Counted from the first letter of the stretch, positions 18,331 to 31,962 are shown. The stretch: 64,000 nt of DNA from Prorocentrum cordatum (GCA_963575745.1 CAUYUJ010008136.1:412501-476500); one strand, 5' to 3'. Notes: generated by a model from the sequence alone, not told the origin. Numbers and translations: made by a program.

Positions 18331-20900
18331 GGGCCAATTCCGGGGGCGGTCCCGCTACCGACCGATTGGATTCGACGGCTGCAACTATACGGCAAGGAGC
18401 TGAATAGGGTCTTCTTCACCGAGTTTTACGCGGACGTGGAGCCCCCCGGCGACGGCTCCACCACGTCCCGGCAAGTCATCGCTAGCAAGATTATCTGCGC
18501 CCTGGACGGGCAGATCCTTACTTGTTCCCAGCCGAGCGAGCGGTGCCAGGAGATCCTGGGTAAGTACCAGCTGCAAGAGCGGCTCAAAGGACAACGACAG
18601 GGCCAAAGCGAGTGCTACCTGCTGGTTTGGGACACGAAGTGGACGAAGTGGGTCATGGAGTGGACAGAGCGCGACATGACTGCAGACACCCCGAACCCCT
18701 TCCTAATCTCCAAGTCCTCGCCGACGGTGGATTTCTTGGCAGCGATGGCCCACGTCTGGCCTCCCGTCCCCGGCGCCGGGGTCTCGGGCGCCGACCGGCG
18801 CTGCCCCGCGGGCATCGCGCTGGTCCATTATGACGTCAAGAGGAACGGACCCTTTCACGACAACGACGACACAGTTCCAAGGCCAAACCCGGGCCAACAC
18901 TATTACAGGGTCGACCGCACCACGAGGAAGGCTTAATTTAACGAGGTCAACGCGGCGATACGTGAACTCTTTTCAGCCGGGTGCAATAGGGCGGCCCTCT
19001 GGGGCACTGCCTTCCCGCCCATTGTTTGGGCGCTCGTTTTTCAGCACGTGGACTGCGACGACAAGACCAGAGCCCTGGCCGTGCCGGCTCAAGGCGAAGC
19101 GGCGGATCTCCTGCTCGCGCAGGCCTCGGCGACACTGGAACGCACTGTCGACGACCCCGACCAACCCAGCGCCAACCAGCGTGCGGGCACGCCCGCACTG
19201 ACGGCCCAGCAGGCGGAGGATTCCCCTGGCAGTGTCTTCCAACGACTGTTGCAGGCCCCCAAGGAGGAGCACCTGGAGCGCACCTGCGACCTGCACCGCG
19301 CCAACAACGCCCAGCGACGCTGCGTTGCGACCCAGGATTCTCTCCTTACCCTATGTCACGGGCCACCCGGAACCGGGAAGACCAAGGTCGCGGCCTGCGT
19401 GGCGGACGCCTACATGTCGCGCTTCGCCCCAGGGTGGGGCGTGGGGTGTTTTGGCGGCACCGGTGGATCCATGGGCAACTTGGCAGAGCAAATTGGAAAG
19501 AACCAGAACCCAGCCAACAACGACCTGTTCCCGCGCCTGGCCGCGCGCCTCGCGCACGAGGACAAAGTAAAGAGCAACGTAACCAAGACGATCACCCCTG
19601 TCGCCAAGCACGCCAATATGTACAACATTTCGGAGGACGAGGTCACCGCGGGGCATGCGAACTGGTTCCAACAGTTCCGAGCGGAAGTCGCGACGGAAGA
19701 AAACATTACATTGGCCACGCGCGAGGCGGGAGCCGACCTCTGGGACAAGAAGATCCTCATATGTCTCCTCGACGGGGCAGGACAGACGTCCGAACCCTTG
19801 GCCATCGTCGCCCTGAACCACACTGTCAGATGCGGGGCCAGAACGGTCCTCTTCGGCGACGAGCGGCAGGTGTGCCCGACGGTCAAATCCCAGCAGGCAC
19901 TGCGCTGGGGGCTAGGAGTGTCCATTCTCGCCAAGTACGTGACAGGCATAGGGGGCATCCCCGAGTGCAACGTCACTCTGGAGGAGTGCTATCGGATCCA
20001 TCCGCCCCTGCTCGCGTGGCCCTCGCTCACGTTCTACGGGGGCAGGCTAGTCGCCGCCATCCTGGGCCCCGTGCGACAGCGACCGTGCGCCGAAGGGCTG
20101 GGGTGGCCGCTCGCACGACCTTTGTCCGACCAAGAATACGAAGCAGCAAAGAACGAGGACGGCAACTGCGAGCCTGACGACTCCCTCATCGACGCCGTAG
20201 GCGGATTCCGGAGCAAGGCAGCTTGTACGGCCCCGAAGGGAATCGGCGGCGCCGTCTACGACCAGCATCGCTTCATACTTGCGCACATCCCCATCGCAAG
20301 AGGTCCAGTCCACGATCCACGACGGCTACGCCAACATTCACGAAGCACGCGCAGTGGTTGCCCTGGTGAAGGCCCTCGTACCATCGTACTGTCGCCGTGC
20401 AAGCTCCAGCTGGCCCCCGTGCCGGCAGGCAACCCCTGCACAGCGCGCGACATCAGGCGCTGCTCGTGGGCGGCGCAAGGGGGAGGGTCCGAGATGAGCA
20501 CGGGCGGCCCCGGCTCCCTCCGCCACCAGGGGCTGGGCAGCCCTCTCAGGCCGGCAAGGGGCCCGCGGGAGGGACATGGATCAATCGCGCCACGGCAGCA
20601 AACGGCCTGAGCGAACGCTTCAGCGGAATCGCAGACCTGTTCCCAGACCTCCTGGAAAGCGAGGCGATCCGTGTCGCCGCCATCGATGCCGCCCAGGGAC
20701 AAGAGGCGTCCGTCGTCATCCTAATGACCACCCGTGCCAACTCCATGCTCAATTGGGGCCACGTGGACGACCGGCGCCGCATCAGCGCGGGGCTGACGCG
20801 CCCACAATGTAACCTTATCATGACCGCGGACGCAAGGATGTTCCGCACGGCCACAGACGCTGCACCCCATCACCTGAGCACCTGGGCTCAGGAGGCAGAC
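18240..20900 (+). pseudogene. SF1 helicase, UPF1-like, broken by one stop and two frameshifts
   Basis: UPF1-like SF1 helicases unwind RNA or DNA with ATP. Motif I (Walker A) is GPPGTGKTKV at 19360-19389. Motif II reads LLDGAGQTSEP (about 19765-19797), where the usual DEAGQ has Gly for the catalytic Glu. Motif III is GDERQVCP (about 19857-19880), and motif IV-like is LEECYRIHPP (about 19978-20007, cf. QYRMHP). Motifs V and VI follow after the frame changes as IDAAQGQEASVVIL (about 20683-20724) and RRISAGLTRPQCNL (about 20774-20815). The upstream segment 18240-18933 is in the same frame and is separated only by TAA at 18934-18936; the frame stays open through the stop into 19048 and beyond. Shifts occur near 20285 and near 20395. 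Probably inactive as read. Confidence 0.75.
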
Positions 20901-22950
20901 CTCGCCTTCGAGTTCCACTTCAACGGGGGCGGATCCCTGCGCCAGCCCAGAGCTGATTCAAGGGTTTTCAAGGACGACATCCCCGAGACCTGCCAACCCA
21001 GAAGAGAAGGCCCGGCTGCTAGCGGAAGCCGACCGCAGACGAAAGGAGAAGGAAGTGATCAAGGCCCGTCAGGCTCAGCAGGCTGGCTTCTCGGCGCGCG
21101 CCGACCTACCGCTCCCTGCCGACCACAGCTGGAAGGACCTGGAGGACGACGTCAACGCTGCAGTGGTGAGACTATTAGGCTGTCCAGCATTTGGACCCTG
21201 CCTGCTATGGTGCATCGGGCTACATCCGCACCAGTACGGCGTCGCGGATCAGCTTACAGACCCCGGCCTGCAGGACAGGGATGGAGCACGAACGGGTACC
21301 TCTTTTTCTGCGCTGCGCTTGTAGGACTGGACGCCGGCAACCTGGTCTACACGGCGGTCTTTGCGACCATCATGTGGGCTATAGGGCTCGGAGTCACGAG
21401 TAGAGCTACAACGCCTACGCAGTCGACCCCAGCCTGATCCCACCCCGAAGGGGCCGACCGAACATGCCGGCAGCGTGGCACGTTAAGGAAGCCTGCGTCC
21501 CCGCCGACGTTCCCAGGCGCAGACCCAAATGCTGGCAGCCGTCCACCTGCAAGTGCCAAAAGCACAAGGAGCCACCCACACCGCCAGCGTTTCAAGCCTT
21601 CTGCGACATGGGCCCGAAGGGGCGCCCGGCCACAGTTCTCAGCGGCTTCCTGGACAGCACCGGCGCGACCCTGGGAGCCATCCAGGCCAGGATCCTGCTC
21701 GCCTTGCCCCTGCTCGTACAACGCGAACCGCGCACCTGCCTGTATCCGCACGGGGGCGCTGAGGGCATCGGCGACGTGATCGAGGCCATCCTTGGCTTAT
21801 GCGAGCCGTGCCGCCCGCGCGACAAGACTGCTCGTGGCCAGCTAGGCGCGCTGTTCGGACTACAGGGACGGCGCTTCGAACAGCTGCACTCGGCGCTGGA
21901 GCTCCTGATCACTGGAGTGTCTCGCCTAGTCATGGTTGCCCACCACCACCCCCTGACCAAGAGTGCGAACTGCCCCGCAACCTGGAGGGACTTCGAGGCT
22001 AGGAAGTTCCCACTCCAGGCCACCCTCGCGGGCATCGAAGGCATCGTGTCTACCGCCGACCTGTCAGCCTTGGCGTTCCAGGAGTGCGCCGTATGTGCAC
22101 TCTACGTTGACGTGCTTGGGTCCGGCATCGGCCTCGCCGACGACCCGACGAAGCAGGCAAGCAGCGTCACCTGGATTGGTGGAGGGTACTCATTCACGCG
22201 CCTGCACCTGGACGCGCCCGCCCCGCTCGGGCCACGCCCTGGAGTGACGCTAAGGCCCCGTGGATAGACGACCGAGACACCAGGTGGACGAAGGAACAGA
22301 ACAAGGCCGAGTTCTACTGCCAAGGGTGTCTACGCGGCCTCTTCAAGCACGACAAAGGCGCCTACATCAGCAAGCGGATCCGCCAAACCATTACGGTCAA
22401 CAGGTTTACGGAGCACCACCAAGGAGGGGATCTCACCTGGCTGTGCATCTGCTGCTGGACCACGAAGCCCTTGGAAGAGCACGGGCCCATTGCAGACGAC
22501 GTGGACTTCAGGGAATGGATCAACGACCGCCCCGACGACATTCTTGTGCGCGCAACGCGCGCCCTGCCAGGACTGTGCCCGGCCTCAGCACCTACGGCCC
22601 TAACCCCCCTGGGGCAGCTGCTGGCCCCGCTGGAAGGCGAGCTGAACCCGCTCAATGTCGGAACCACCCTCCCAGCCAGTAACACCAACGACGATCGCTT
22701 GATCTCTCGCTTCTACAAGAGAGATGTCGGCATCTGGCGATGCGACGGCTGCCCCCCGGGCACAGAGGGACACATATGGGGGCCAGGGCAGGCTTTCCCT
22801 GGCATGTGCGGACACGCCGCTGACCCAGAAGGACCCCGCGCCGGCTTTAGCCTGGTCCACGGGTTCCCACCCATGCAGCTAATGAGGCAGATGTTCCTGA
22901 CAAAGCGCTGGCACGCAGGCTGGTACTGCAAGGGATGCCTGATCCACTAA
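20900..22950 (+). pseudogene. Cysteine-pair-rich C-terminal region of the helicase block
   Basis: After motif VI the frame runs on to 21437. A new frame (21464-22267) holds CKCQKHKEPP, LCEPCRP and a helical part (FGLQGRRFEQLHSALELL). Sense then moves at about 22260 to the frame of 22261-22950, with four C-x2-C pairs: YCQGCLRGLF, LCICCW, WRCDGCPP and WYCKGCLIH, the last at the stop of 22948-22950. Repeated C-x2-C pairs suggest metal binding. I know no family with this layout. Whether this is one protein with the helicase or a separate one cannot be settled. Confidence 0.45.
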
Positions 22951-23760
22951 TGGGACATGGCCCCGCCAGCAGCGAAACAAGAGCTCTACAGGTGCGGCCC
23001 TGACGTGTACCCTGGCGCAGTAGCCGGACCTCTCGCCGCACTGCCGGGCACCCCCGCTTCGTCGTCAGGGGTTGCAGCGCGCCCCAACCAGAAGGGGGTG
23101 CAGCGACGTTTCGCTGCCTGGGGCGAGGAGGCGCGCGTCTACCAGGAGCGCCTCCACAACTCACTCCTGCCACCTCCCAAGGAACAGCAACACCTAGCCT
23201 GAGAGCGACAGCCGGCGGCCAGGGAGACGCACGCAAAGGTGGCGGCACACATCAGGGACAAAGGTGGCGGGGGGGCGCACGTCCGAGGGGTCAGACACAC
23301 AGACCCCGGAGCCGCCGCTTCAGCTCAGCCAGCCGCCGGGCACGCGTCCAGCAGCGGGCGCGCGCCCCGAGCGGGCGCGCGCCCCGACCGCGCGTCCAAC
23401 CAGGCTGAGCGCCCAAGACCCGCCAAGGAAAGGCGCCTGACATCCTGCCCGCCCACTCACGGTGGCGACTCGCTCCCGCCCACTCCGCGTGGCGACGGGC
23501 CGGCCACGCCCCCCCCGCCACGCGACCCGCGGCTGCCAAGTCCGTCGGGGCGCCATCGGCCGTCAGCGCGGCACCTGAACCCCTCCCCGAGAGCGCGGAA
23601 CCCAGCAGCCTCGAACGGCAGCAAGGGCGAGTCCCGGACACGCCCATCCAGAGCTCCTTTTGCCCGCTCGCAACGGACAGCCCGTGCATCCAGGGCGGCG
23701 ACTACGCGGTCATCAGGAGCGACGCCTTCCCCCGCGCCAGGTGGTCCCACAGATCCTTGA
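22951..23760. other. GC-rich 3' flank of the helicase block
   Basis: Contains open frames rich in Ala/Pro/Arg/Ser (for example 23239-23760) with no domain. ATG 22957 opens a short 81-residue frame ending at 23202 that is weakly coding-like (FAAWGEEARVYQERL). The region ends abruptly at the AT-rich island, which could mark the element's 3' boundary. Confidence 0.35.
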
Positions 23761-23763
23761 GCT

Positions 23764-23892
23764 TCAATTTTTATGGTGCTCCTTTTAAATTGGTTTTAAT
23801 TAAATGAATTGGTTTGTTGGAATTAAGCGTTGGGTGAATTAGTTTTCTGGAATTATGAATTTTCTAATTAATTTTACCAATTCAATCGAAAT
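23764..23892. repeat. AT-rich GAATTAA island, copy 1
   Basis: An abrupt AT-rich stretch made of GAATT/AATTAA words in otherwise GC-rich DNA. The core GAATTAAGCGT...GTGAATTA...GGAATT recurs in the same orientation at 47850-47900. It directly follows the helicase block. A terminal sequence of a mobile element or an intron-like piece are both possible. Confidence 0.75.
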
Positions 23893-23899
23893 CCTGCCA

Positions 23900-24440
23900 A
23901 GATCGGCGACATCATCGCCGAGAGCGGCGACGCATTAATTCGTCTTGTATACAGGGATGCGATAACGAACAAAAAAAACTCCATCCTCCTCCACCTCCTC
24001 CTCCTCCTCCTCGCCCTCCTCCTCCTCCTCCCCCCCGTCGACCATCCCCATGCCGCTCGCGTTTGCCCTGGCTTTGCTCGCTGCGCCACGCGCGCCATAG
24101 CCGTGGAGGCTGAGGCGGGCGCGCGCGCGCGCGAGGGCGGCGCCGCGGCGTGCCAGGCCGCGTCCGATTCTCTTGCGTCTCACCCGCCCTCATTATCTTC
24201 CCTCCTCCCCCGCTCACTCCATGTCGCCCCCTCCTCCTAACTCCCCCGCCCCACCCGCAGTTCCCTCCTCCATCTTCGGATCCGTTCGCGCGAGTTGTTT
24301 CGTGTTGTTGTTGCGCGTCCTGGAAGGGGGCGCCCTCGCCATATATGATGGCGCCGCATCGATCCGCCCCGAAACCCTGGTGAGAACGCGCCCCAGGAGA
24401 GGTCGCAGTGACCGATGTCGGGAGGGACATCGAGGCAGTC
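23900..24440. other. CTC-rich tract and unassigned flank
   Basis: CTC/TCC units occupy about 23983-24035. The remainder shows no recognisable gene. Open frames are short and overlap on both strands. Confidence 0.5.
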
Positions 24441-24862
24441 GCGTGTATACGTGCGCGTGTGTATACCTATACATGTACACACACATGTACAAGGGTGTGC
24501 ATGTGAGTGACAGCGTATTCCTATTGACAACCAGGTTCATCTACACATATGTGGACACATATACGTATATATATATGCATGTGTAAATATATGTGTATGT
24601 ATATACATCTAGTTTTCCATTTGCGTATACATTAATGTATGCTCATATACGTATACACACAATGTACAACGACATGTACAGCCACGCATACATATGCCAA
24701 TACATATGCTCTCACACATACATATATACACATACACGTACACACCTACATGTACATATACATACACATACGTGTGTGTGCATACACTACATATATGTAC
24801 ATGTACATAAACATGTGAGTATGCATCATATATATATGTATATATATGCATGATGCTCTCGG
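24440..24862. repeat. Alternating purine-pyrimidine tract (ACATAC/GTATAT)
   Basis: Over 400 bases of mostly alternating purine-pyrimidine dinucleotides (TATA, CACA, TGTA). His/Tyr/Thr/Val periodic frames on both strands are by-products. Such sequence can adopt Z-form or cruciform structures. Confidence 0.8.
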
Positions 24863-25380
24863 ACGGTCTCTGCACTCCCGTCCCGAAGGGGTGCTATGAT
24901 GACCCCGCCTGGCGGGCGGCGCAAGACCGCCGACGTCGGGCCCGAGCTCGTGGCCACCGCGCTGGCCGAAGCCTCGAATCCAGAACATGTTCTTTATCTA
25001 GGCTGCCTCCTCCTCCTCTCCCGATAGATCTCCTCCTCGCGCCTCCTCCCGCGAGGCTGCGCTGGGGTCCCCGACTTTTCCACATGCAAGCTGAGCTGGA
25101 CCTCGCGACCCAATCGCGAGCAGCTGCAGGTGCGACGGGGGATGAGGGAGGGATGAGATGGGTGAAGGGGTTCATGGATGAGGCACGGCAGGACGGGCAG
25201 AGTGGGCAGGGAAAGACAGGGAGGGGCTCGCTGTTGTAGCATCGGCATCCTTCTACTCCTCCTTCTCAACCTCCCTCCCGAACACTGCGGAATGGGGTGG
25301 AGTGGAGGTGTGGGGCGACATTTGCAAGGAGCTGCACAGGATCAGCGACGGCAAGCGATTCTCGCAGTCGCTGATGCAGG
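24862..25380. other. No gene recognised
   Basis: Mixed GC-rich sequence between two simple-sequence tracts. Frames on both strands are short and biased. No splice-bounded coding island was convincing. Confidence 0.4.
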
Positions 25381-25384
25381 CCGC

Positions 25385-25560
25385 GCTGCCGAGAGAGAGG
25401 GACAGGGAGAGAGATGGATCGACGGAGGGACCTCGAGGGATCGACGACGGGATCGATGGAGAGATCGATGGAGGAACGGACGCGCGGGATAAAGGGTTCG
25501 TCGATGTAGGGATCGACGGAGGGGTGGATCGAGAGCTGGATCGATGGTATGTACACATGC
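25385..25560. repeat. Degenerate GATCGATGGAG repeat
   Basis: Imperfect units around GATCGATGGA and GATCGACGGA run through this stretch, preceded by a GA-rich run (25390-25415). By-product frames code Asp/Arg/Gly-rich peptides. Confidence 0.7.
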
Positions 25561-26600
25561 ACGCGTAACTATATGCAATATGCATATGTATATGAGTACG
25601 GATGTGTATGCGTATGTGCAAATTTGCATGTGTAAATGTATGCGGGCTGATGCAGTGTTCTGCTGATGTGTACGTGTACGTGTACGTAAATGTGTATATC
25701 CTATATATATATATATATAGCTATACATATATATATATATGGATGTACACGTATGTGCTCGTATAGGTGAAGGTTGATATTACTACTGGTACGGATACGG
25801 ATATAAAATTGTAGATGTACACCTGGCCTGTGCATCTTGTCACGTGTATGGTACCTATGCGTATGTATATGTATGTGCGTAGGTACACATGTGCGCAGTT
25901 GATTACGTATATGTATATGCACGTGTTTTCGCTGTGATCAATGGCTCGACCCACGTGCAAACGCCATTATGCCTCGGTTGCGCAAGGCGCATGCACACTC
26001 AAATGTACGTGTATATGCAAAGGCACATGCAACTGATATTGAATATGCATATGTAATTGTATATGTACGTGTATAGTTACATGTCGATTTGAATGTTTAC
26101 GAGCATTTCAGCGTGGAGGGGTGGATCGATGGAGCATCGGTCGACGGGGGAGGGGGGCGAAGAATAGACGGGCCCAGGGGGGGATGTTGTGTGGGGGGGG
26201 GAACAGAGAGAGCGAGAGACGCAGAGAGATATTGTTGCGTCGGTGTTCATTGATCTCACCCCGTCCGTTTCGCGTCTGGTCGACCTCGCCCTCCGGCGCA
26301 AACACGTATTACTCGCGCGCACGTGCCCGTGCACAGACATATAAGTGCAATAGTATGTATGTATACGCGTTTATGCATGCAACTGCATATACACGTACAA
26401 ATGCAATCACACATGCAACTGTACGCATACAAGTACACATGCAAGTGCATACACAACGACGTGTGTACACATACATTCAAGTGCCCATGCACATGCACGT
26501 GCACGTGCATACGTGTACATGTACATGCACATGCTCACACACATAAACGCACACGCTTCCATGCTCATCATCATATACACATACGTGTAGAGTGCATGTG
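25560..26600. repeat. Alternating purine-pyrimidine tracts with a G/A-rich interruption
   Basis: 25560-25930 and 25990-26090 are TG/CA/TA alternating sequence, including AT runs at 25701-25741. 26100-26230 is G-rich (GGGGG blocks). 26310-26590 returns to CA/TG repeats. No coding island found. Confidence 0.75.
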
Positions 26601-26658
26601 CATAGATCTGCGCCTGCACGCATACTTAAACTCGAACAAAACACCGCCACCACCCGTT

Positions 26659-29600
26659 CCGAGGCGGCGTGGATCGTCGCCTATGAAGAGCCCATCAAGG
26701 ATTTTTTGGTGAACAAGCACGCGGCGAAGCTCCACGCGTCGGGCAAGGCCGAGATGCAGAAGAGAGGCCCCAAGGTGAAGTTGGACGGCCACGCGTGCCG
26801 AGTGGTTTCATAAATGATGGCGACAACGACGGCGATGCTAAGGATGAGTTGACGATGGTGTTGACGGTGAAATCGGCGACGAGGGTGAACATGTGAATCA
26901 TGATGATGACAAAGATGTGATTCATATTATAGTCATGGTGATGGTGACGTTGGTTTTTCTGACAGTACTGATGACAACGACGATTATGAAGATGATTGCA
27001 ATGGTGGTGGTAATGGTGACGACGGCGATTTATTCTGGTTATACATAATACTGATCTGACGGTGGCTACGCTGGCGATGGAGACGATGATGGCGCTGACG
27101 ATGGAGGCGATTGGGAACTCTGGCGCTTCCACGCCCCCCTGAGTGGAGCCAGGGCGTTTCGCCCCTTGGCCAGTGCGGGCCCCCCAGGTATCTACAGTCC
27201 CGAGCGCTGCGCAAGATCTTCACGCACTGGCAGCGTTTGCACGGGCACGTCGAGACCGCGCAGCAGAAGGATCGCAGATCCTGATCAGGGGGGAGATGAG
27301 GAGGAGGAGAAGGAGGAGGAGGAGGAGGAGGAGGAGGATCAGAAGGCGGGGGACGAGCAGCATCAGCAGGAGGGGGAGTAGGAGGGGGAGGAGGAGGGGG
27401 AGGAGGAGGAGGGAGGAGGAGGAGGAGGAGGAGGAGGAGGAGGATCAGGAGGCGGAGGACGAGCAGCATCAGCAGGAGGGGGAGGAGGAGGAGGGAGGTG
27501 GCTGGGCGTCATGATGCAACCACTTCTCCTGGATCGCATCCGCACCTTCGTGTTGTTTCCTCTAACGTCGGATGCATCTGGAGGCTAGCCACCCCTTCGG
27601 GAACGTGCGTCGTTTCCGCGCGTGTGCCGTTAAGTCCTCCAATCGCTCACCCAATCGTTCTTTACATCGGCCATCTCCCGCCAACCGCTCGGCCTGCAAT
27701 CTCGACCCCCCCCCCCGCGAGGACGACCCGTACACGATCGACGAAGATGAGCAGGACGACGCCGACAAGGAGGCGATCTACCGCGCGATGCTGGCCGAGC
27801 ACAGCGACGAGGAGGAGCAGGGGGTCGTGGAGGAAGGGCGGGAGGGGAGGAGTGGGGACAGCTGGGAGGATACGATAGTGGGAGGGCGGAGGGAGGAGGT
27901 GGAGTGGAGGAGGAGTGGAGGGGGAGTGGAGGGAGGAGGGAAGTGAAGGAGGAGGGGAGGAGTGGAGGTGCGATGGGGGAGAGTAGAGGACGATCGAACT
28001 GGAGATGGCCCTGCACCGCAGATCCCTGGCGCTGGACAGGGCCTAGGCTCGAGCAGTTCAGGTTCAGCACCTCAGTCGAGCCAAGCTTCGGGATCAGGAG
28101 GGCCCACGTACCAGACAGAGATTCGGACGGTGGCGAAAGTCGAGAACCACCTGTTCTTAAAATCCATGTTAAAGAAAGAAAAGCTGAGTGAATTCGAGGT
28201 CAGAAAGCACAAGAAACGGAGCCCTTCGGAACCCAGCAAGCACGGCAAGCACGGCAAGCACGGCAAGCGCGGCAAGAGCGGCAAGCAGGCCTCTCCAGCG
28301 GCGGCGGAACCAGTGGTGGCACAATCTCCCGCAGGCTCGAGTGCTGGCGCTACCCCGAAGAAGGCTTCGACACCCCCGAAGCTTGGCGAGGTGACCCCGA
28401 AGGCGGCTGTCACACCCGCGACCCCCGTTCAGAAAGCCTCCCTGAAGCGGCCCGCGGCCGCGAAGGCGACGCTGCCGAAGCCGAAGGCGACTCGATCGGG
28501 TCCGCAATCGCAATTAGCGCTCATCGGGTCGTCGGGTCTCCTTCGAGCCCTGTGTAGTCGATCAACTGTTGGGGCACCCTTTCCCCCTCCCCCCTCCCGT
28601 TCTCGAGCATCGGCACCTCTGACACATGGGCGTTATCGATGGTGGCACCTAGGCCCCCTCCCCTCTTGATCTCCTCAACACCCGTGTCCTCCGAGGCGAT
28701 CCTGAAGGCGAAGCCCGCTGTTGCTGAGGTGGTCGGTGATCCAGGGCATCCAGATGAGGAATATGAGCAGGGCGAGGTCGCGCAGGCCGAGGAGCCCGAG
28801 GGAGAGGGGGCCGCGCAGGCCGAGGAGCCAGAGGGAGAGGAGGCCGCGCAGGCCGAGGAGCCAGAGGAGGAGGCCGCGCAGGCCGAGGAGCCCGAAGGAG
28901 AGGAGACCGCACCAGGTGAGGAGCCCGATGGCGAGGAGGCCGCGCCAGGTGAAGAGCCCGATGAAGAGGAGGCCGCGCCAGGTGAGGAGCTCGAGGAGGC
29001 CGCGCAGGCCGAGGAGGCAGCGGAGCCCGAGGCGGAGGCGTTCGCTGAGCCATCTCCGAGGGCCAAGTCAGGCACAGTGACGTTGACCGACGGGGCGAAG
29101 TTCTTCCTGCGGACCAGGCGCAGGAGCAGCGAGGGCTTCAGCGTTTTGGAGAGGATCGAGGTCAACGAGAACAACGAGGTCATTGGGCCGAAGTACGCGC
29201 AGTTCTTCCAGTGTTCGGACAAGCTCTGGACCGAGTACTACCCCGACGAGTACAAGCGCAGCTGCAGCGACATCATGGTGGAGGTGCCTTCGTTCACGCC
29301 GTCGGAAAAAGGGCGGGGGACGGTGGGCCCAGGAGGGCGGAGGAAGGACGGGGGACGGACGGAGGAAGGATGACGGATGACACCTGGGGAAACAGGTTTC
29401 GATCGGCCCCCAATCGACCCACCGCTCGACCCCAGGCCCAACTTCCAGTGTCCAACCTGAGCACCCCGACCCCTCGCAACATGCTCGAGCGTAGTCGTCG
29501 TCAGCGCCCCTCCCGTCCCAGATCATCCTCGCCAGGATCATCGACGCGGGCTGCATGGACAAGAAGTGGGTGGCCAACCAGAAGCAGGAGTACGTCACCA

Positions 29601-31388
29601 AGTACGGCAGCACGTTCTTGGAAATCCACGGCGATTCGGACTAAAGGACCGCATGGGTGTAGAGCGAGTGGGAGGAGGAGGAAGTGAGGGGGAGAGGAGA
29701 CAGGAGGAGGAGAGGAGGAGATGAGGAGGAGAGGCGGAGATGAGAGGAGAGGACATGAGAGGAGTGAGAGGCAGGAGGGGGAGAGGAGGAGAGAGGAGAG
29801 ACGAGATACGGGGAGGCAGGAGGAGGAGGAATGGGGGAGAGGAACTACCAGAGAGATGCGTGGGGTATTGATTGTGCGTGGTACCACGTTGTGAGATGAA
29901 ACCACATGGGACCTTCCAGGAGAGGGTTACCCGATAGAAGTTGCATCGACGTACTGCGCCCAACCCGTCGAGAGCCGCAGGACGTCGGCGTCTTCCCGCG
30001 CTCTCACGGGCAGCTGATCGACGAGCTCGTCGCGGCGAGCTACTTCATCGACCATCGAGGTTGATCAGGCGGCCACATCAGGCCCAAATTAGCACCGACC
30101 GAGTGCTTGCGGGAGCGTCTCGGAAAAGCAGGGGGGGAGATATGTATTTGGGACGTGAGCCCACCCCCCTCGTCCTCCCCGTCACCGTCGCCGTTGACGC
30201 TGGAACCATGTGGGTACCTAGGCTTAAGGGGGAGGCCCGAAGAGGGGGCCAAGAGGGAGGAGGGTGAGGATGGAGGGGGAGGTGACCCCGAGGAGGGAGG
30301 AGGTGGAGGATGGGGTCACAGATGAGGGAGAATGCGGAGGAGGGCCCAGAGGATGAGAGAAATCTAAGTAGTGAGCCAGCTTGCCCAAGATGCCCCTGAG
30401 TGACAGAGGATACCACGCTATAGTATATGACGCAATGATGCGCACGCTCATTTCTTCTTGGCGTTGCGCTGGTCGCTCATCGCGCAACTCGTTCTTCATC
30501 GACACCGTCTCCCAGAGCGTCGTCATCCCGAAGCACCTCCGCGTCACTTGCTGGAGGACGGGAGCGCGCGCTCTGGAAGCTGGCGTCGATGAAAGGCCAG
30601 TTGCGACCCATGACTGTGGATAGCCTACTCCGAGCGACAGGGGTACCCAGACCAACCGAAAGCTGAGGACCATTCCATCGTGGAACCCAGGGGTGGGTGG
30701 CAGGGCGGTTAACTAAGGCCGATGGGGGAATCGATCGAGGGCTGTACCCTCCCTCCCTCGCGTTGTGTTGTCACAGCCTTTACGCTCGAGCCACGTGCGT
30801 CGGCAACGGCAACTAGCTGGCGCCCCCGCGGCGCTCTCCCGTACACGAGCGCCCGTGGCCGACAACGCTCGGTGAACGGGGACTGGGGCACATGTGCACA
30901 CATTTATATATGTGTGTGTATGAATACACAAACAAATATGGACCCGCATACATACATACCTATATATATATATACATGTATACATGTAGAGTATGTGATG
31001 TCGTATGTGCGATATGGTGATGGTGCTGGTGATGGTGATGAGGACGGTGATGCGAATGGAGATGGTGATGCTGAATATGTTGATGATGGTGACGATGCTA
31101 ACAATGATGATGCTGATGCTGATGCTGGTGATGATGATGATGATGATGATGCTGATGGTGATGATGATGATGATGATGATGATGCTGATGGTGGCGGTGG
31201 TGGTGGTGGTGCTGGCAACGATGGCGATGGTCCTGACGATGACGATGGCGATAGCGATGGCGATGGTGATCATGATGGTGATGATGATGTTGATGCTGAT
31301 GATGCTGATGGTGTTGGTGATGATGGTGTTGGTGGTGATGATGCTGGTGATGATGACGTTGATGATGGCGATGATGGTGATGATGATG

Positions 31389-31420
<32 letters not shown>

Positions 31421-31906
31421 GATGATGTCGATGATGACGATGATTATGATGATTATGATGATGGTCATCATCATCATGCTAATGATGATGCTGATGATGA
31501 TGATCATGTCTGTTAGGCTGATGGGCAGGATGAGGATGAGGAGGAGGAGGGGGCAGGAGGCAGGATGACTTACGCCCCTGGGGGGGTGGACGATGATTTA
31601 GAGGACGAGGAGGGCGAGCAGGAAGGGGAGGATGAGGGGGGGGGAGAAGGAAGGGGAGGAGGAAGAGGAGGAAAACGATCAGAAGGAACGCCAAGGATAC
31701 ATCTCGCAGCCCCTCACCCCCCCCCCCCCCCTCATTCCCACCACCACCCCACGAGGAATTGCCTCTAAGTGTATGGGGTATTCGGGCCGCCCGATTCCTG
31801 ACCTTCCCCCCGAATGCACACCTCGGGTCCTGGGCCCCAAGGCCGCGGCATGCGCAGACGCGTGCGTGCGAGTGTGCGACTGCGTGCGTGCGCGCGCGTG
31901 CGTGCA

Positions 31907-31962
<56 letters not shown>

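Noticed and set aside
27143-27277. Alternative reading of the 27.19 kb island as an Ala/Arg-rich peptide
   Set aside because: Two frames are open across the island; the frame with [16 protein letters not shown] looks more protein-like, but neither can be confirmed, so the exon is listed as weak.
30722-31516. Asp-rich + frame and Ile-rich - frame over the GAT array
   Set aside because: Both follow the GAT period, include no folded segment, and lie between phase-matched candidate exons.
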